From Eunapius fragilis (taxonomy: Eukaryota; Porifera; Demospongiae; Spongillida; Spongillidae), in NCBI GenBank assembly GCA_963681505.1, contig OY811973.1, forward strand, positions 3,321,955 to 3,385,954: a DNA stretch of 64,000 nt, in the 5' to 3' direction. The notes below the pieces were generated by a model. It worked only from the letters and a program-made list of their open reading frames with translations. It was not told the origin of the DNA and did no database searches. Positions 21,901 to 33,650 of this stretch are shown here, one piece after another (position 1 is the stretch's first letter; every line of letters starts with the position of its first letter). Position numbers and translations under genes: made by a program.

Positions 21901-22850
21901 GTGGGGAGGGGGAGATGGGGAGGGATAGAGGTGGGGAAGGAGAGGTGGGGAGGGAGAGGTGGGGAGGGGGAGATGGGGAGGGATAGAGGTGGGGAGGGAG
22001 AGGTGGGGAAAGAGAGGTGGGAAGGGATATTCTTGGCCAAGACTTTGTTGTCCAGTTGTGAATACTTTGTACTACCACAGCTTTGTAAATCTCCAATGGA
22101 CACCAACCTTTTTTTTTTGTATATTACTGCATTGAATTAATTAACTGAGACCACACCCACCAATATCTAATCATCAGGACCTCATTTTTAATTTTGAGGC
22201 TATAGTGGGCCTGGCATACTAATTTGTTAATTAAGTGTAGTTGTTAAAAGTTTATACTAAGTTTAGTTCATTAATAATTTTGTTATACAAGTGAAGCTAT
22301 GCATTTTTATCAAGCATAATGAATACTACCAATTACATAATATTGGCATTAAGTTTAGAGGAAAAAAAATAACCATGTTTTTTTATGAACTGTTTGATGC
22401 CACCCCCACTATGGTCAAAGTCCTGACCACTTTCATAGTATATGGTAGTTAATTAACAAAACATACCACTAATTTAACGCAATAGCATACAAAAATGATT
22501 TACCTACACGTGCTCGCTGAAATTTACTAATGGTATGGGGCAAAATGTTGGCCAATGGGATGGAGATGGAGAAGAGCAAAGAGGGGAGGGGAGAAGGTGG
22601 TCAGAGGGATGGTTGGGACGTACATTCGTGTGACGTATGTTTATCCTCTCTCTGTGTACATGACACATTTGCCTGTGCAATAAACATCCCTGCACCTTGG
22701 TGCATGTGTGCACAGTACCTGCAGTTCTCTCCCCTACTGCCCCTGAACAACACACTGAGGACAGTTCGATCAATGCGTGCTTTCACTTTCATGGTCCTCT
22801 GGCTCATTGCCACTTTCTCTAGTACAGTTGGACTGGTGAGTTTGAGCAGG

Positions 22851-22890
<40 letters not shown>

Positions 22891-22999
22891 CACACACACT
22901 ACACACACACACACACTACACACACACTACACACACACACTACACACACACACTACACACACACTACACTTACTAATGCATTCAAAAATGCGTACAATG

Positions 23000-23036
<37 letters not shown>

Positions 23037-23637
23037 GGCACACACACACACAATGGCACACACACACACAATGGCACACACACTTATGCTCACACGTGAT
23101 CAACAGATGCAGTGCACTGCTAACGCTCCATACTTGAAGCCATATCAGAAAGTCGATACCCAGAGTCCAAACTGCTATCTGGCCCACGTGAGTGATACAC
23201 CTTTGGATAAGGGCTTCGAACAATACACATACACCACACCAACATACACACACATACACACACATACACCACACCAACATACACACACATACACCACACC
23301 AACATACACACACATACACCACACCACAATACACACACATACATTACACCAACATACACACACATACACATACATTACACCACCATACACCATACCAACA
23401 TACACACACATACACCACACCAACACACACACATACACCAACATACACCACACACATACACATACACCACACCAACACACACACATACACCAACATACAC
23501 CACACACATACACATACACCACACCAACATACACATACACCACACCAACATACACCACACACATACATGCACACACATACACCACACACATCACTACCTT
23601 ACATTTGTACACATTCTCACATCACGCTTGCACACTT

Positions 23638-23691
<54 letters not shown>

Positions 23692-23880
23692 CTGCATCTG
23701 GCAGGTGATGGTACTCTCTGTGTTCATCATGATGCCATTCAATGACATACCACTCCTGGGACAGTTGATGTGTTCAGTGTTTGGCCTCTTCTTTGCCCTC
23801 TTCTCTTCTGTACTGGCATACCTGGACACATTTCTCATCATTTATGCCCGGTTCTATGGCAGTAAATACATGTGAGCAAC

Positions 23881-23960
<80 letters not shown>

Positions 23961-25646
23961 ATATACATACACACATACACACATACACACATACACACAT
24001 AACACACACACACACACATACATATACACACACACATAACACGCATGCACACACACACACACACAAGCATATTGTAGCAGGAGAATTTGCAATTTGTAGC
24101 AAGTGGTCACCTAGACAAAGGTCAATGATATTTTCACTTCTGACTGTTACTAAATGCTCATGCTATATCTTTGCATGTTGAATGACGAAATCATTTATTG
24201 CAGATTCCTCTAAATGTTCTGATGTTAATTAGGTAATAACTTGCCAAATCTAAATTATCCTAAATTATAAATGGGGCTTTAACTAAATGGGGCTTTTTTG
24301 GGGGGGGGGGGGGGGGGGGGGCTGAAAACTGTATTCATTGCTGACCTTACCATATTTGGCAATAAATATACCTTTCAGCCCCCCAGAATGCCTCTTCCTA
24401 GGCTTTAACGTCTTAATTTTACTTCAGTGCTTTATAACTGTTTAATAGCGAGTCCAGTTTTAGATAATTGGTAAAATAACAGCAGTCTATCAAAAAATTT
24501 GAAAAGTGAACTGTAAGCCTGCTTTTTTAGAACACGTATTATATGGAAACACTACCAGGAGGTACGGGCACTCACCAAATATCGTCTTCCTTTTTTTAAT
24601 GAATGGTATAGGGAGCGTGCCCTCATAGACTACATCTTTGTCCTGTTCATCTTACCTATAAGCATCACTGGAGCAGCCATCCTTTCCAAGCAGGTAAAGG
24701 CACACTCAGATGCAATCCCTGTATGATGTGTTGAAACATAGTCTACAGCAGTGTTGCTCTCAAATATGTTCTAATTATTGCTCTCTTCCAAATATTGCTC
24801 TCCTTCAAATACACATGCAACCCTCTAATTGTTGCTCTCAAATGTATTCACTACTCTATTTGTTGCCCTCCATTACCTCTGAAGTACCAGCTGAGCAGAC
24901 GACACAGCTTCCTTCAAGCTCAAGAGGTCGGGGCAAAACCATATGATTAAAATCCTACAGCAGATGGAATTTTTATTTTTATTTTTATTTTCAATGCTAA
25001 AAACGACATAGAGATGTGAAGAAGAACAGAAGGTTGAAAAGCTAAAGAAATCGAACCTAGTGATCCTAAAGAACCTGCTGCCAAGCCACGTGTTGGAGTA
25101 CTTTCTCAACGCAGATGAAAGTGCAGTACGTCACCCTTTCAACATGCACACATGCACACATAAGCATACATGCACACATAAGCATACATCCACCATATCG
25201 TGAGGCACATGTGTGACATTCCCCTCCCCCTCACAACGTCTTTGTCAAAGGCTATCAACACATAAGATTCCCCCCCCCCCCTCCCCCCTCATTCAGTTGC
25301 CTAGGTCATGCGGTAACTATATTATTACTCTCCAAATGTAGCCCACCTGTCATGTCTTACCATTATCTTCCCACTCCATGTGCATTAACCCCCAAGGGGC
25401 TCTACTACCAGAGTCATGAGGAGGTTGGAGTAATGTTTGCATCCATTCATGGATTTGAAGAATTCTATGAAGAACTCACCATCAATAACCAGGGCATTGA
25501 GTGCCTGAGGCTCTTGAACGAAATATTTGCTGACTTTGACCAGCTGTTAAAAGAGGAACGCTTCCAGTGCCTGGAGAAGATAAAGACCACAGGGTGTGTC
25601 TACTTGGTGGCCTCAGGTCTCAAGACCAAGGTAGGCAGTGTAGGCA

Positions 25647-25682
<36 letters not shown>

Positions 25683-28071
25683 ATGTATGTATGTATGTAT
25701 GTATGTATGTATGTATGTGCATGTATGTATGTATGTGTGTGTGTATGTATGTATGTATGTATGTATGCATGTATGTATGTATGTGATGTATGTGTGTATG
25801 TGTGTATGTGTGTATGTATGTGTGTATGTATGTGTGTATGTGTGTATGTGTGTGTGTATATGTGTGTGTATATGTGTGTATGTGTGTACATGTGAGGGGA
25901 GGTGTGGCCACACGTTGCACCAATCAGCTGTACATGTTCCGCCTTCCCCCTAGAACTCAGGCATGCGTTGGAGGCACTTGAGGGCTCTGGCAGAGTTCTC
26001 CTTTGCCCTGCAAGAGCAGCTGGACCTCATCAACAAAAATTCATTTAACGACTTCAAACTGAGAGTCGGTGAGCTCCAATTGGAGGTGCAGTCTGTATAT
26101 ATAGCAGCGTACTGTCTCTATGTCGCACGTCTGCCAATTGGTATTACAACGCTCTCTCATAATACCTTGGCTCCTCCCCCTGCCCCGCCCATCCTCAGGG
26201 ATCAGCCATGGTCCTGTAGTGGCAGGTGTGATAGGTGCAAAGAAGCCACAGTACGACATATGGGGAGACACCGTCAACCTGGCCAGCAGGATGGACACCA
26301 CAGGGGAGGTTGGGAAGACACAGGTCCTGCTGTCCATACACTACAGGGGAGGTTGGGAGGACACAGGTCCTGTCCATACACCACAGGGGAGGTTGGGAGG
26401 ACACAGGTCCTGTTCATACACTACAGGGGAGGTTGAGAAGACACAGGTCCTGTCTATACACCACAGGGGAGGTTGGGAAGACACAGGTCCTGTCCATACA
26501 CCACAGGGGAGGTTGGGAAGACACAGGTCCTGTCCATACACTACAGGGGAGGTTGGGAGGACACAGGTCCTGTCCATACACTACAGGGGAGGTTGGGAAG
26601 ACACAGGTCCTGTACATACACCACAGGGGGTGTTGGGAAGACACAGGTCCTGTCCATACACCACAGGGGAGGTTGGGAGGACACAGGTCCTGTCTATACA
26701 CTACAGGGGAGGTTGGGAGGACACAGGTCCTGTTCATACCCCCTTGCAGTGTGCATGGTTATTGCCCCACCCCCCACCCACGTGCCAACATTTCCATACC
26801 TCCTCCCCATCCCCCTCTCACTACCCCACACCCTCACCTCACCCTCCCTACCTACCCCTCTTCTACCTGCTCCCTCCTACCTTCATCCCTTTCTACCCCT
26901 CCCACCTACCCTCCCCTACCTACTCCTCCCACCTTCACCCTCCCCTACCTACTCCACCTTCACCCTCCCCTACCTACTCCTTCACCCTCCCCTACCTACT
27001 CCACCTTCACCCTCCCCTACCTACTCCTCCTTCACCCTCCCTACCTACTCCACCTTCACCCTCCCCTACCTACTCCTCTTTCACCCTCCCCTACCTACTC
27101 CTCCTTCACCCTCCCCTACCTACTCCACCTTCACCCTCCCCTACCTACTCCACCTTCACCCTCCCCTACTTACTCCTCCTTCACCCTCCCCTACTTACTC
27201 CTCCTTCACCCTCCCCTACCTACTCCCCCTTCACCCTCCCCTACCTACTCCACCTTCACCCTCCCCTACCTACTCCTTCACCCTCCCCTACCTACTCCAC
27301 CTTCACCTTCCCCTACCTACTCCACCTTCACCCTCCCCTACCTACTCCACCTTCACCCTCCCCTACCTACTCCCCCTTCACCCTCCCCTACCTACTCCAC
27401 CTTCACCCTCCCCTACCTACTCCCCCTTCACCCTCCCCTACCTACTCCACCTTCACCCTCCCCTGCCTACTCCACCTTCACCCTGCCCTACCTACTCCAC
27501 CTTCACCCTCCCCTACCTACTCCTCCTTCACCCCCTACCTACTCCACCTTCACCCTCCCCTACCTACTCCTCCTTCACCCTCCCCTACCTACTCCACCTT
27601 CACCCTCCCCTACCTACTCCTCCTTCACCCTCCCCTACCTACTCCTCCTTCACCCTCCCCTACCTACTCCACCTTCACCCCCTACCTACTCCACCTTCAC
27701 CCTCCCCTACCTACTCCTCCTTCACCCTCCCCTACCTACTCCACCTTCACCCTCCCCTACCTACTCCTCCTTCACCCTCCCCTACCTACTCCACCTTCAC
27801 CCTCCCCTACCTACTCCACCTTCACCCTCCCCTACCTACTCCACCTTCACCCTCCCCTACCTACTCCTCCTTCACCCTCCCCTACCTACTCCACCTTCAC
27901 CCTCCCTTACTTACTCCTCCCCTCTCCACACAAACACAGGTAGTACATGAGACGCAGGTACTGTTGGCGGCACAGGGATATGGCTTTGAGTACAGAGGAC
28001 CTGTTTATGTGAAGGGGAAGGGAAGCCTTACCACACACTACCTTGTCCAGAAGGCTGGACATAAGCAATGA
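14896..28071 (+). CDS. ADCY: Membrane adenylyl cyclase (class III), 21 exons, 1085 aa
   Basis: Makes cAMP from ATP at the plasma membrane. Exons: 14896-15498, 16223-16369, 16533-16660, 16926-17037, 17605-17732, 17986-18144, 18335-18506, 18857-19108, 19491-19546, 20436-20499, 20986-21086, 21652-21736, 22716-22835, 23107-23187, 23705-23871, 24531-24693, 25012-25125, 25397-25630, 25954-26068, 26199-26323, 27940-28071; all phases agree. Order: six-helix bundle (exons 1-2), C1 catalytic domain ([43 protein letters not shown]), second helical bundle (exons 11-16), C2 domain ([45 protein letters not shown]). Both C1 metal-binding Asp, the C2 adenine-site Lys and Asp, and the C2 Asn/Arg of NLASRM are present, so it should be active. 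Length is typical (~1080-1100). C1 resembles the ADCY1/8 group most, but subtype is not assigned. Least certain: exon 9 acceptor and exon 5 acceptor. Confidence 0.9.
16675..16925 (+). repeat. Pyrimidine-rich tract, cyclase intron 3
   Basis: CT/CCT-rich sequence running up to the 3' splice site at 16925, in effect an enlarged polypyrimidine tract. A similar tract at 17765-17985 precedes exon 6. Confidence 0.7.
17455..17570 (+). repeat. (TG)n/(TATG)n microsatellite, cyclase intron 4
   Basis: TG repeats with TATG interruptions. Just upstream (17313-17400) is a short array of 'ggcctggggacttgcagcat' units. Confidence 0.9.
18555..18765 (+). repeat. ~42-bp minisatellite, cyclase intron 7
   Basis: Five copies of a unit containing 'cactaccc' and 'tttcatattctgtatatttc', between exons 7 and 8. 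Confidence 0.9.
19243..19472 (+). repeat. 14-bp minisatellite, cyclase intron 8
   Basis: About 16 copies of 'aatcacatcatccc' with occasional single-base changes, ending just before the short exon 9. Confidence 0.95.
19587..20320 (+). repeat. 20-bp minisatellite (~36 copies), cyclase intron 9
   Basis: The unit 'tggggcacatccatgtaaga' is repeated almost without change; variants are cacat/catat, ccat/ctat and two 'ccatacaaga' units 60 bp apart. The sense strand of each unit carries GTAAGA, a splice-donor-like hexamer. As 60 is a multiple of 3, all frames stay open and give spurious long ORFs on the minus strand. Confidence 0.97.
20526..20980 (+). repeat. 23-bp minisatellite abutting a 3' splice site, cyclase intron 10
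   Basis: About 20 copies of 'tgttatcttgttcacttctg' plus 'tca'. The last unit runs into the acceptor 'ttatcttgcccag' of exon 11 at 20985, so the array is a repeated pyrimidine-rich acceptor-side sequence. Confidence 0.95.
21066..21495 (+). repeat. Splice-donor-containing minisatellite, cyclase intron 11
   Basis: Eleven copies of ACCCAGGAG|GTATRC. The first is the end of exon 11 plus its 5' splice site (21078-21092). The next six follow at 43-bp spacing (21121, 21164, 21207, 21250, 21293, 21336) and the last four at 31-bp spacing (21367, 21398, 21429, 21460), where 'gttgccaaatgg' has been lost from the unit. Confidence 0.95.
21796..22028 (+). repeat. GA-rich minisatellite, cyclase intron 12
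   Basis: Irregular 11- to 23-bp units of 'ggtggggagggagagg' type. G-rich on the sense strand. Confidence 0.85.
22850..23087 (+). repeat. (CA)n microsatellites, cyclase intron 13
   Basis: CA runs with 'ctacacacaca' and 'aatggcacacaca' interruptions, filling most of the intron. Confidence 0.9.
23220..23690 (+). repeat. CA-rich array, cyclase intron 14
   Basis: Imperfect units of 'caccacaccaacatacacac', then a pure (CA)n run of ~55 bp ending shortly before the exon 15 acceptor. Confidence 0.9.
23884..24064 (+). repeat. (CA)n microsatellite, cyclase intron 15
   Basis: Starts 12 bp after the donor of exon 15 and continues as pure, then interrupted, CA repeats. Confidence 0.95.
25649..25890 (+). 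repeat. (GT)n/(GTAT)n array directly after a donor, cyclase intron 18
   Basis: The donor AAG|gtaggcagtgtaggcagtgt passes directly into GT and GTAT repeats; G/T-rich on the sense strand. Confidence 0.95.
26300..26740 (+). repeat. Splice-donor-containing 40-bp minisatellite, cyclase intron 20
   Basis: Eleven copies of 'GGGGAGGTTGGGAAGACACAG|gtcctg' type (longest quoted part shortened). The first copy is the coding end of exon 20 (TTGEVGKTQ) and its donor at 26323. The next 'acacaggtcctg' copies start at 26361 and then every 40 bp to 26721. Confidence 0.95.
26800..27935 (+). repeat. 24-bp pyrimidine array before the last cyclase exon
   Basis: About 45 units of 'ctacctactccaccttcacc' plus 'ctcc', with point and length variants, ending at the acceptor of the terminal exon (27939). 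A/C/T only over most of its length. Confidence 0.95.
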
Positions 28072-29310
28072 CATCAAAAGTGAATGTGTGAATAACGAAA
28101 ATGCTGCAAGCGTGTGCAACTTTATTCATTTTAATCGAACTTAAATATTTTGCATTTATCAGTTGGTTGTAATTAGATGTATAAACTGAAGTGTAGTGGC
28201 TATGGTGTTCACTTATCATCAATACATGAGTCACAGTTATTTTATTCATAAGTTGTTCAATCATCAGTAGTAGTGGCATTTAGTAATCTTAGACCAATGC
28301 ACACAGTAATCTTAAACCAATGCACACACATTGCTTCAGTAATCTTAGACCAATGCACACAGTAATCTTAAACCAATGCACACACATTGCTTCAGTAATC
28401 TTAGACCAATGCACACAGTAATCTTAAACCAATGCACACAGTAATCTTAGACCAATGCACACAGTAATCTTAAACCAATGCACACAGTAATCTTAAACCA
28501 AAGCACACACATTGCTTCACTAATCTTAATGCACACACATTGCTTCAGTAATCTTAGACTGATGCACAAACATTGCTTTCAGTAATCTTAGACTGATGCA
28601 CACACATTGCTTCAGTAATCTTAATGCACACACATTGCTTCAGCAATGCTTCAGTAATCTTAGACCAATGCACAAACATTGCTTTCAGTAATCTTAGACA
28701 GATGGACACACATTGCTTCAGTAATCTCAGACCAATGCACACACATACTCCAAGTCTTTGGAGAATGTCAGGTGGCATGGCGTGTGGAGGTGTTACCAGT
28801 GGGTGGAACCCATGAGCCAATTGGACATTTCTTACCCCTCACACAACAACTCTCCAAGTTAACTAACTGATTGGAGGGCCTCACCAGCAAAGTGCATATG
28901 TGCATATACACCACATCTTCTTTATGCAGTAGTGTCGTTTGTACTGAACATACCCAATATGTATATGAGGTGGGGAAGAAACCAAAGTGGAAGTGTTCCA
29001 TCCCTACATATCCCTGCCAAGGTTCTGTAAATTGTACATAATGCATTTATCAATGGGTTCTCCTCCACCGGGGGGGGGGGGGGGGGGGTGACTAATTTTT
29101 TACCCCAGACCTGGTGTATTGTTACCTCATAAAAATTGCAAAAATCAGCATGTGTTTGTTGAGAGGATGTGATGCTAGAAGGGTGGGAGATTTGAAAGCC
29201 ACCACACTTGTCTCGTCTGGGGTGTAAGCGGGGAAACCTCTTCTGTTTAATGTATAAGCTGTGATGCTACATATTAAGAAATCGGACTGGGCACGAGGTT
29301 CTGGGCTGTC
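28072..29310. other. Cyclase 3' flank and DNAJC27 5' flank
   Basis: No gene. Contains the 28290-28745 minisatellite, a poly-G tract at 29071-29088 and otherwise unremarkable sequence. The cyclase 3' UTR should start at 28072; no clear AATAAA was identified. Confidence 0.5.
28290..28745 (+). repeat. ~33-bp minisatellite
   Basis: Irregular units of 'cagtaatcttagaccaatgc' and 'acacacattgctt', some with one half deleted, in the cyclase 3' region. Confidence 0.9.
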
Positions 29311-30290
29311 ATGGAAACGGTTTGTGCGGACGAACACTTAAGGACCCTACGAATCAAAGTGATTAGCATGGGGGCGGCGGAGGCTGGAAAGGTAGAGTGG
29401 GACCTGACCCTTAAAGTGCTGTAAGGAGAGATAAGGCCTATACCCACAGAGTTGCCTTATTAAACGATTTTGCGAGAAGCGGTTCGTCTCGAAGTACATG
29501 GCGACACTCGGAATCGACTTCGGCGTAACAAAGTGTGTGCTGCAACTTTCCGCTGTTTGCATTCAAGAATAAAATTCTTGTTCGTAGAGTTAAAGTAGGC
29601 GACAGGGACGTTAAAGTTGACATATTTGATATGGCGGGACAACCTTTCTTTGCAGAGGTTTGAATTTTATATTGAGCGCGGTAAAAAAAAACACTCACAC
29701 CTACTTATATTTCCGCCTAGATCAGGTTCGCAACGAATTCTACAAAGACACGCAGGGGGCTATCCTTGTGTATGACGTCAGCAACAGGGCCAGCTTTGAG
29801 GCCATGAGCAGCTGGCTAGGGGAGATGAAGGATCACGTGACCGACCCCCGCGGATTGGACTCTGTGGTCATCGCTGTGTGTGGAAACAAAGTGAGTCACT
29901 CAAGATGGAGACTTGGGAGGCCACTTACTTTTATTATTGAGTGCAGTTGGCTATATAGTTTGATGTTACAAAATTGCAATATGATTTTCTCTTACTCTCT
30001 CTCTCTCGCAGATCGATCAGGGGAAGAGGAAAGTGGAGCAACCAGAAGGACAGCTGTGGGCGGAGTCTAGAGGATTTCTTTACTATGAGACATCGGCACA
30101 TACGGGAACAAACGTAGCAGAGATGTTTCAGGCCCTGTTTGCCGCCACCGTTGCCATGGTGACAAAAGGAGAGAAGCCCAGTGTGTGCATGGGGAGCAAG
30201 TACACGCCTGAGCAGCTGTCCCTAGTACAGAGGATCCAAGGCTGCCGGGACAGCCACGACATCCTGGGGGTGCCAATGATATGTAGCAGG

Positions 30291-30377
<87 letters not shown>

Positions 30378-30898
30378 CTTTGTATTCACACTTAAGGGTG
30401 CTATGACAGCACTTTGTATTACCTAAGGGTGCTATGACAGCACTTTGTATTCCCACCTAAGGGTGCTATGACAGCACTTTGTATTACCTAAGGGTGCTAC
30501 AACCGCACTTTATATTACCTAAGTGTGCTATGACAGCACTTTTTTACCTAAGGGTGCTACGACAGCACTTTGCATGTGACATTGGGAGAAAAGGTGAAGC
30601 AATGGAACTTGGTATAATAGGACATTGCATGGTCTAAAATTATATTATTTTTGACATCATCATTGAAAGAATAAACATAAGATATCTCCTTCACCTTCCT
30701 CCCTCCTCCCATTTTCACTCGCTCTCTCCTTCCCCTCCACTTTCTCCCTTCCTCCCCCTCCCTCACAGGGATGAGGTAAACAGAGCTTACAAACAGCTTG
30801 CCATTCTCCTCCATCCTGACAAGAACCAGGCTCCAGGGAGTGACGAGGCATTTAAGACCATTGCCAGAGCCAGAGAAGAGCTCCTGAGAAACTGTTGA
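29311..30898 (+). CDS. DNAJC27: DNAJC27 (RBJ): Rab-like GTPase with C-terminal J domain
   Basis: Exons: 29311-29391, 29450-29532, 29588-29657, 29726-29890, 30012-30289, 30769-30898; 268 aa, phases consistent (human protein 273 aa). GTPase motifs: P-loop SMGAAEAGKS across the exon 1/2 junction, G3 FDMAGQPFF (not the usual DxxGQE-type switch, as in vertebrate DNAJC27), G4 NKID across the exon 4/5 junction, G5 ETSAHTG. The J domain (ILGVPMICSRDEVNRAYKQL, then LLHPDKN) has the HPD tripeptide needed to stimulate Hsp70. Known: vertebrate DNAJC27 binds MEK and promotes its nuclear retention, and it lacks a prenylation motif; here too the C terminus (LLRNC) gives no CAAX box. The start ATG is the only one preceding the P-loop exon in frame. 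Confidence 0.93.
30290..30575 (+). repeat. (GT)n at the donor, then ~31-bp minisatellite, DNAJC27 intron 5
   Basis: The donor CAG|gtaggt runs directly into ~80 bp of GT. It is followed by about six units of 'taagggtgctatgacagcac'. Confidence 0.95.
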
Positions 30899-31932
30899 TA
30901 CCTTTCACCACTCCTCCTCCTCCCCTCCTCCTCCTCCCCTCCTCCTCCTCCCCTCCTCCTCCTCCTCCTCCTCCCCTCCTCCTTCTCCTTCCCCTCCTCC
31001 TCCTCCCCTCCTCCTCCTCCCTTTCCCTCTGTCATCCCAAACTATACATTCTTGAGCATTGCTTAACTCAAACAGGTATTATTATTAACTCAACCTCCAC
31101 ATGTGTGCTACTTGCACACGTGAGCATGTCTATCCAATTCACAGATGTGGGGGTGGGGGTGGGCTGAGGTTCAAACATGGCAATAGTTTAATGAATGCCA
31201 CACAGGTCTCCTAGCAATACCAACAAATGCACCAATATCTGTGTATGATGCAGTGCACCACCTCAAGCATGGGCACACCTCTCACCCTACAAGGACCCCC
31301 TCCCCAGCCTTCTCTGAGGATTTCTCCCCAGTACATCCCCAGACGTCAACAAGGCCCTCCTCCCCAATATATCTCCTTCACTGAGGAGTCTTGAACAATG
31401 CCCTCCTCCCCAGTACATCCCCAGCCTTCAACAATGCCCTCCTCCCTAGTACATCCCCAGCCTTCAACAAAGCCCTCCTCCCCAGTACATCCCCAGCCTT
31501 CAACAAGGCCCTCCTCCCCCAGTGCATCACAGTGGCCTTCTCCCCAGGCTGACACAAACAGTCCGGAGGACTGTGAGTGCTAGAAGAAGAAATTAGGGCT
31601 TAGGGCAGGTTAGGGGGGGCCGAAGGCCCACTACATCCTTCAACTTTTCACCCCCTCTCCGAATCCGCTCTCAAATTGCACCCGTCCCTCCCTCCCTCCC
31701 CGACACTCTTCATTGAAACCCACTAACTCCCCCTCTCCTTAATAAACGCCATCTTGGCTATGGGGAGGCGCCTGCGGCGCCATACTCTAGCTTCTATGAC
31801 AAGGACCTCCACACAAAGCTAGCTAAATGAGGCCCCACCCACCTGTGGTTAATGAACTTAGAATGGAAGTAAAAAGCATAAGGATGAATGGAAGAACTGT
31901 GTGTGCATAAGTGTGCATGTGTGAGTTGTGTG

Positions 31933-31986
<54 letters not shown>

Positions 31987-32769
31987 CAATTAAGTGACCA
32001 GGGGGCCAGATCTCTTTCCTATATTTTAGGGTGTCATGATTTCATTGAGGGGAAATGGGCAACTTGCACCTAAGCTGTATGACATCATGTGCTACAGTAG
32101 GTGGAAATCAGAGGAGCATCCACACGTGAGGTGTGGATCATGTGACATGCACATCTGCTAAGTAAGCCAAGGTCTATTCTTTTATCAAACATTTATGAAG
32201 ATGCTTACATCAGCAAAATCATCCAATGTAGTGTGCTCTAAATAGGGGAAGTATGGTGGCCTGGATTAATGGAGGGGGGGTGGGGGACACGAGACATGCA
32301 TGCATGAAGAACCACAAGGACAGTGAGGTGTAGTAGAACCCAGTGTGTGGCCATCTCCTGTCTACTGGCAGACAAAACCCACTGAATGTGGTGAACTGAA
32401 TTCTTTTTCATCTACACAACTAACACCAGTACATAATGTTTTGGAGATGCAATCACCCAGTTGAGGTGAGCTATACAGTGTGGGTATGTAGACTGAGCCC
32501 ACCCCCCAGTTATCATGTGTGATAGCCTAGGTAAACCTGCCCCTTGAGGTAACATGAACATTTGTGTAGGCACCATCCTGTTCTGTTTGCTGTGCTCTCA
32601 GCTGTCCTGTAGATAATACTCCAACAAGAGCTGTGACATAACTTATTTAAGAAAAAAAAATCTTTTTGAATTAAGTGGTCAACTGTTTCATGGACCAGCA
32701 TGGTTAACGTGCTCTCCCCCCCACACCCCCTCCCTCCCTCCCTCTCCCTCCCTCCCTCTCTCTCTCTCT

Positions 32770-32800
<31 letters not shown>

Positions 32801-33059
32801 CTATTGCAGCAGCAGCTGGCTGAGAGGACTAATCCTCTCTTCCTTTGTGATCTAAGATAGATATTACGTGGCTTCACACATCTCACAGAAGGACCTCCTA
32901 CTGCCATTGGAGGTGTGGGGTAATGCTATTATCTGCCATTTGCAAAACCCACATAGGTGATAAAATTAGCCATCCTTAAGATAAGCTGGAGATTCATACT
33001 GATAATGAGGCCCCACCTCATCAACTGATGTGGGCACAAAGGCTGGTGATTGAGGTCTA

Positions 33060-33121
<62 letters not shown>

Positions 33122-33650
33122 TGTGTGTGTGTGTTAAATGTGTCGGTGCTCAATAGTGTTCATGCATAAGCAGATTGAACTAGCACTTTCTTCATACTAA
33201 CACAGCCAAGTTCTTGAGAGCAATTTAGCAAACATCACTACTACAGTGTTGACCTCTTAATGTCTTTAGGTTAATGGCACAGGCATACACCTCCTCTCGA
33301 AACCTAAAGATGTTTCATTGACCAATCAAATCCACTTGATGGTTAAGTGTAAGGTAATGATCTGGGCAGGATATTAAGAGTTAAGTGTCCAGAAGGCCAA
33401 TAAGGGAAACAAAATTTTGATCCTGCTCCTGTCCCCAGCTAGCTAAGACAGCGGTTTTTTTTTAACTAAACAAAACAAAAAAAAAACCTCGTTCAAGGAG
33501 GGGTTAGTTATTAAAAGGACATTTATATATAAACTCGCTAATATAACGTACTTGTCGGTGATCCCAGGGAGCATATTGGGCTGCATATTGTTCTTGCCAA
33601 TCTTCGTCTTGAGCTGTAACCGTCTTGGTCGCTAGGGAGGATATTTAAAC
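30899..33650. other. Intergenic between DNAJC27 and Pumilio
   Basis: No gene found. Holds a (CCT)n tract (30905-31025), a ~33-bp minisatellite (31330-31540; 'cctccccagtacatcccc' units), TG arrays (31935-31984 and 33061-33133) and a CT tract (32713-32800). A palindrome ggcgcctgcggcgcc lies near 31770. Confidence 0.5.

Noticed and set aside
26120-27943. 607-codon plus-strand frame and two overlapping frames over 500 codons
   Set aside because: All three frames are open only because the 40-bp and 24-bp repeats lack stops; the real cyclase exons use just 26199-26323 and 27940-28071.
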